Positions 59,181 through 64,000 of a stretch of DNA of 64,000 nt are shown one piece after another (the stretch's first letter is position 1; every line of letters starts with the position of its first letter). A program made the translations under genes and the position numbers. The notes beneath the pieces are model-generated. The model did no database searches and was not told the origin of the DNA. It saw nothing but the letters and a program-made list of their open reading frames with translations. The DNA comes from Vitellaria paradoxa (Eukaryota; Streptophyta; Magnoliopsida; Ericales; Sapotaceae). The DNA is taken from the NCBI GenBank assembly GCA_019916065.1, contig CM034236.1, positions 18,428,805 through 18,492,804 of the forward strand, read 5' to 3'.

Positions 59181-61190
59181 AAAGTTATAAATAGTTATAA
59201 GAAGTTGAGGGTATTATAGAAAGAAAATAAAAAATATGTTTCAACAAGATTGAGATTTCACTAAACTTGAAATTTCACCAAACACAACTCTTCTCTTATT
59301 ATAATAGTATAGATGTTTTATTTTTTTAATCAATTCAAATATAATTCAAAGATTCCCCTGAGTTTTACACCAGTAAGAATGTAACACGGTTCCCAACTCA
59401 GTGTGTATATATATATATGGATATACGTTTGTCGTGAGCATAAATAGTGCAGTTGGTAATTCTGCGTGCTGTGTTAAGCATCACTCATCCAAGGATAAGG
59501 TTGGGGGTAGACGTAGATTAGAGAATTGCATTGGCCATTGCATTGTATCACATATGCATTGTTATTTTATGTTTTAATTAATATTGTTGTGTGTTATGCT
59601 ATACACTTAATTATGTTCACTCGTGCAAACTTCCACGATCCTACCACTAGGCAAGTTTGCTTATCTTATCTATATTTCAGGTGATTTCGCGAGGCTAAAG
59701 AGTAGCCACTCGGAGCTAAGTTAAGACTGGTGGATTGACTTATTATGATTATTTTATTTACATTTGGATTATTGTACCTTTATTTGTTTGACCCGGGGTA
59801 TGGATCGTGAACTTATTTTCTATTATATGCTTGTTTATTGATGATGTTTATTTGACTATATAAACCTTGAATAGTGTTACGGGGTGTGATATTGGATTGA
59901 TTGTGGTTGATGTTATTTTTATTTATTTAATATGGGAATGAGAGACGTGTTTAGTTGCTCTGATGATTATTATTATATTATGGCTTGACCTTGAAACAGG
60001 TTTACATTTAAATTTTATTAGTTCCCATATTCCCATGCCATCCATCCTAGACAATTAAGTTAGGGGCGTGACCGTATATATATATATATTTACATACCAG
60101 CTATATGTAAAAAAATATACATACATATATTAATCAATATCATATGTTTAAAGTGGCTAGTTTGCGCTATGGCTAATAAAATGATGTCAGTATTCTTGTC
60201 CCTATAAAATTCATATGCAACTTAAACATTTATATCAATATATATATAAACTAAGGGCTATACACTAGCGAAAAAATGAAAAAGAGAGGAAGGCAAATAG
60301 CAGCTAGAGTGCAACAAGTCCACATTCAACAGCCTTCGTTTCTCTTTGCAATAGTTTTTAGATTTAATTTGAGGTAAGGGTGGAGTTGAATAAAAATTAA
60401 ACTTATTATGTGTGGTTTAATTTTGTGAATCTTTATGATTATTTGATTTATTGTTACATGATAAATTATGTGATTGTGGCTGTCTTGTGAATTGAAAAAG
60501 TATATATAAATTGATTTTGATTTTGAGGAATTAGAATTAAGTTAGTACAAAATTTTCAATTTGTTTAAAATTCGTGTTTTATTATAGAACCTTGAATAAG
60601 GAAAATAAATATTTTAAAAGAATGATTTAGATTTGAATAAATAATTAATTATTTATTCATTGATTTTACAATTTTGGTTTTTGGTTGAGAAAAGTACTAG
60701 GATAAATAATTGGTGCTGAAAGCTCTACTGGTGAATAATCAAGAATCCATGTAGGATTAGGTATCATGTCCAATAAGCTAGTGACCTACAAAGTACTGAT
60801 GAATTGATATTTTTAATATCCTATGACTGAGGCATAAGTTGATCAGGTAGTAATACGTAACCCAATAGTTAAGAATATGGTTTTGTTAAAATTATTTATT
60901 TTATTTTATTTTGTGTTCAAAATATTTAAATTTAAATATTTTTGGCATGTGATGTAAGTTAGTATGACCTGTTAAAAATTCATGCTAGGACACTCGTGCA
61001 TGATTTATTTAATTTTTACTTTTCTTCGAGTATCAGTTGATTATTTTAATATATATTAGTATATTGTTCTCATACCCCTACAGTTTTAGATGTAAGTGCG
61101 AGTGTTACACCAAACAATGATTATGGTAGGATCGCTTAGGCAGAGTAAATATTTTGAATAGCTCGTTAATTATATTTTAGGGAGATAACT
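59181..61190. mobile_element. LTR-like remnants, unassigned
   Basis: 59450-60075 and 60240-61190 resemble plant gypsy LTR sequence: AGGGGCGTGACC near 60064, a CTACTGGTGAATAATCAAGAATCC-like stretch, and TAGGTATCATGTCC, comparable in style to the chromovirus LTRs here (15768-17648). No ORF, primer site or matching partner is found in the window. Identity is an inference. Confidence 0.35.
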
Positions 61191-63781
61191 TGTCATGCCC
61201 CGGATCTAGTGACCCAAGGGGTGAGTGATAAGCACACATAACATGCACTAATATAACCATCCCATAATCAGAACAATATAATAACCTCTAAGTGAGCCCA
61301 AGACATAAGGTAAAATAACATGATTTTAACATTGACAAATGCAAGGTCACTTACCCATACACTCTTCCTATTAATGCAAATCTTAGGCCTTAAGGCCCTT
61401 ACAACCATATCGAAACAGTCTAGAAATATACAATATGACAATTTCAAATAAAACTTGTACTAAGAGAACAAAAGCCTTGTTAAGTTTAGAAGGGCTCATG
61501 CAATGCACTTCTAGTCCAACCCCATTAGCCCACTTGATTGTTATGACCTATTCCTACATCAAAATCTGTAAGGTCGTGATCACGGGTCCACTTGTGCCCA
61601 CGATGCCTTAAACAAACAAATACAATACGTAATCCAAACATGCATGCTATTTATGATTTAGTTAGCTACTTCAACTATATTTAGTGCTATAACAATTCAC
61701 CAACATCACGACATAACCAATTTGGAATATAACATTTTATCACACAACAATATCATAGTAAGAATTCAATTCCAAACAAAACTCAACTTTTGAAATCTCA
61801 CTAATTAAATTCAAATCACATTCCCTTTTCACTTTATTATTTAATCACCTTTCAATCACGTAACCATATCCCCATTATCACTTTTCATCAATCCATCACA
61901 TAACCATAGTCACACGAGTCATCGGGAGTTGGGTGCATCCACAATATCATCTTTTATGGGTCAATACCTAACGGAAATGATAAACCAAAATCCATCGTTT
62001 AGGATCACAATCTAAGGTCACGGGTAACCTATATACACACAATGTTGTGGGCTACTAATTCACTAGCATTGACACCAAACCCTGCGGTAATCTCAAAACC
62101 CTTCCTATTTTTCTCACCCCACCACGGCCCCCTGCACATCATCAATCACATTGCAATTCTTTCAAACATATATTCACATTCATCGTCATATACTTTCCCA
62201 CAACACATATCCACATTTCGATTCATCCCAAGATTCATTATATATCAACTTTGATCAAACATCATTAAACATTCAACATTCATCATCGTTTAATTCATGC
62301 AATCCTATGCTTACATTCATCAACATTTTGTTTTTAATGACACATATTCACTATTCCAGTTGATCAAGGTTCTTATCTCATGGTATCCTTCCAATTCATT
62401 TTATTCAAAGTGACATTTGTTCAACTTTATAAGTTAAATTCCATTAACTTAAGATAATCAACACTTAATAACTTTTTAGAACGCATTACCCTTTCTCAAT
62501 CCATGCAATTAAACAAATAAAGTTTCATGCAAAAATATGTTACTGAATCCTTTCATAAACCTAAGGTAGAATGATAAAATGAACAAAGTCAGGACATAAA
62601 CCTAGGCACGGTGGGCGCCTAAGCTGGCACTTAGCCGTGCGCCCAGGGGCTTGTGCACCCAAGAGGACGGGCACCCATGTCTTGTGCGCCCAAGCAGTTG
62701 GGTGCCCAACTAATTCTCACCTCATGCACCCACAGCTTGGTCTAAGTTACGAGTTCATGCTCTGTTTTCTGGTTTCTTGGTTTTTCACTCTTGGAACCTC
62801 AAATTGACTCAAGTTAAGGTTAATATACTTAAAATTTCATGTTTCTAACATCACCACAAGTCTCTTAGACATCAAAAGAAACCAACAATTTGAGTTTTCA
62901 TCAACTTTGGGTCAAGTTATGAATCAAAACACCATTTTCACTTTCTCAACCTATACATACATATATATATGTACATAACTTCAATTCTCTTCCATAGATG
63001 AAGACAACACTTGAAAAAGGTTATCTAATGGTGTTCTACTCCTTGTTACACATCACATATATAAAAAAAAAAAAAAGCATTAAATCCCTACCTTAAGTTG
63101 AAAGAAGATGGATCAACAAGGAGATGTCTTCCGGTCCTAAGCTCTCAAACTTTGATGGGTTCTATCTTTTTATTCCTTGATCCAAACTACATATGAATCA
63201 CATAGAAGGGTTCCTTGAGTGTCCAATTACACTCTTACAAGATGAATTTAATTTTTACTTAGGCTAGATGAACTCACCTTCAAATTTTCTACCCGGTTTC
63301 TCTTTGTTTCTTCCTCCTTGCTCTTTTCTCCTCCTCACCCGGTTCCTTTCTTTCCAAACAATTTCTCTCTCTCTCTCTTGCATCATCTAAATGTATACAT
63401 ATATATTTTAGCCAATATTTTAATCCCCAACAGTAAATTTCAGACTTCCACACCTCCCCTAGCTAAATATAGGCTCATAGGTGAGAGGGGTCGGCTGTAA
63501 AATGTAGAGCAACCCATGCTTGTCAAATCTGCTATACTTTGGGTGCCTAAGCCCTTCTCAAGTGTGTGACTAAGATCTTGGGTGCCTATGTTTGGTGCGC
63601 CCAAGGTCCCTTCCTCCTGCACTTGGCTAAAATGCCAACTATGAGGTATTTGGCTTACCTCTTTCAAAGTTCTCGACCCTAAAGTACCATTAATGACCCA
63701 TACTACTAAATTAACATACATTACTTCTAAAATACATCAAAAACCTTATACTTATGTTAATACAAAGTTTGGGGTATTGCA
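61191..63781 (-). repeat. Probable solo LTR of a chromovirus, minus orientation
   Basis: On the minus strand it runs TGCAATACCCCAAACTTTG to GATCCGGGGCATGACA, the terminal style of Tekay/Del LTRs. TAACT at 61186-61190 and GAACT at 63782-63786 are a likely 5-bp TSD with one change. On the minus strand AAATATATATG (63393-63408) precedes a (GA)n run, as TATA and leader. No internal region or second LTR adjoins, so a solo LTR left by LTR-LTR recombination fits. At 2.59 kb it is long for an LTR but within the range of this clade. Confidence 0.6.
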
Positions 63782-64000
63782 GAACTACACAATATATTTT
63801 TAGTTTATTTTTTTCTTTTGATTGAATTTTAATTATTGTATAAGTCTCAGTATAGGAGACTAGAGATGGATTTATTATTTTTTGTTTCTAAGTTTGGAGG
63901 TTGTTAGTTGATTATTATTAAATATAATTGGTTCTAATTAGTTTGGATTGATGATTTTCGTGGTTTATGGTTATTTCTTCATGCTCCCAGATTTGTAAAA
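63782..64000. other. AT-rich window end
   Basis: No gene is seen. It may be the continuation of the LTR-like remnant cut by the solo LTR insertion. Confidence 0.4.

Overview
The window is nuclear DNA of a flowering plant, most likely a eudicot. It has AT-rich spacers, spliceosomal introns, nested LTR retrotransposons, MITEs, and two plant-type host loci: chalcone synthase, and an ankyrin/GPCR-chaperone protein of the ANKRD13 type. There is no operon structure, CRISPR array or recognisable tRNA/rRNA gene. I cannot name the species.

Layout. 1-553: AT-rich flank. 559-10700: an old Tat-lineage Ty3/gypsy element with target-site duplication (TSD) ATTGG. Its LTRs, primer site and gag lie on the minus strand, but its gag-C/pol/tandem-repeat core is inverted. 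11234-11630: a hAT-type MITE. 11810-12418: a frameshifted first exon of an ACD6-like ankyrin gene. About 13040-25480: a decayed Ogre-like Tat element split by a chromovirus (15768-24550, TSD AATAT, chromodomain, LTRs of about 1.88 kb). 25481-28399: AT-rich DNA and MITEs.

28400-47590 (minus strand): an ANKRD13-like gene whose second half of coding sequence is broken by a younger Tat element (34220-46420, TSD CTTAT) sitting exactly between two codons. The gene also has an in-frame stop, so it is a pseudogene. Its intron holds a Mutator-like element with a 9-bp TSD (31179-33160) and other MITEs.

47591-52341: AT-rich spacer. 52342-55780 (minus): an apparently intact two-exon chalcone synthase gene of 389 codons, the only host gene here that looks functional. 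55781-64000: AT-rich DNA with a PIF/Harbinger-like MITE (58031-59177), LTR-like remnants and a probable solo LTR (61191-63781).

How the parts relate. Both complete Tat elements carry, besides gag-pol, a tandem-repeat block and then an extra antisense ORF next to the 3' LTR. In the younger element this ORF is split by two short introns and ends in a long coiled coil. Antisense ORFs at this place are known for the Tat lineage, but their function is not. The most unusual structure is the older Tat element, where the segment from late gag to the tandem repeats is inverted, bounded by an inverted duplicate of about 385 bp, while the outer TSD is still perfect.
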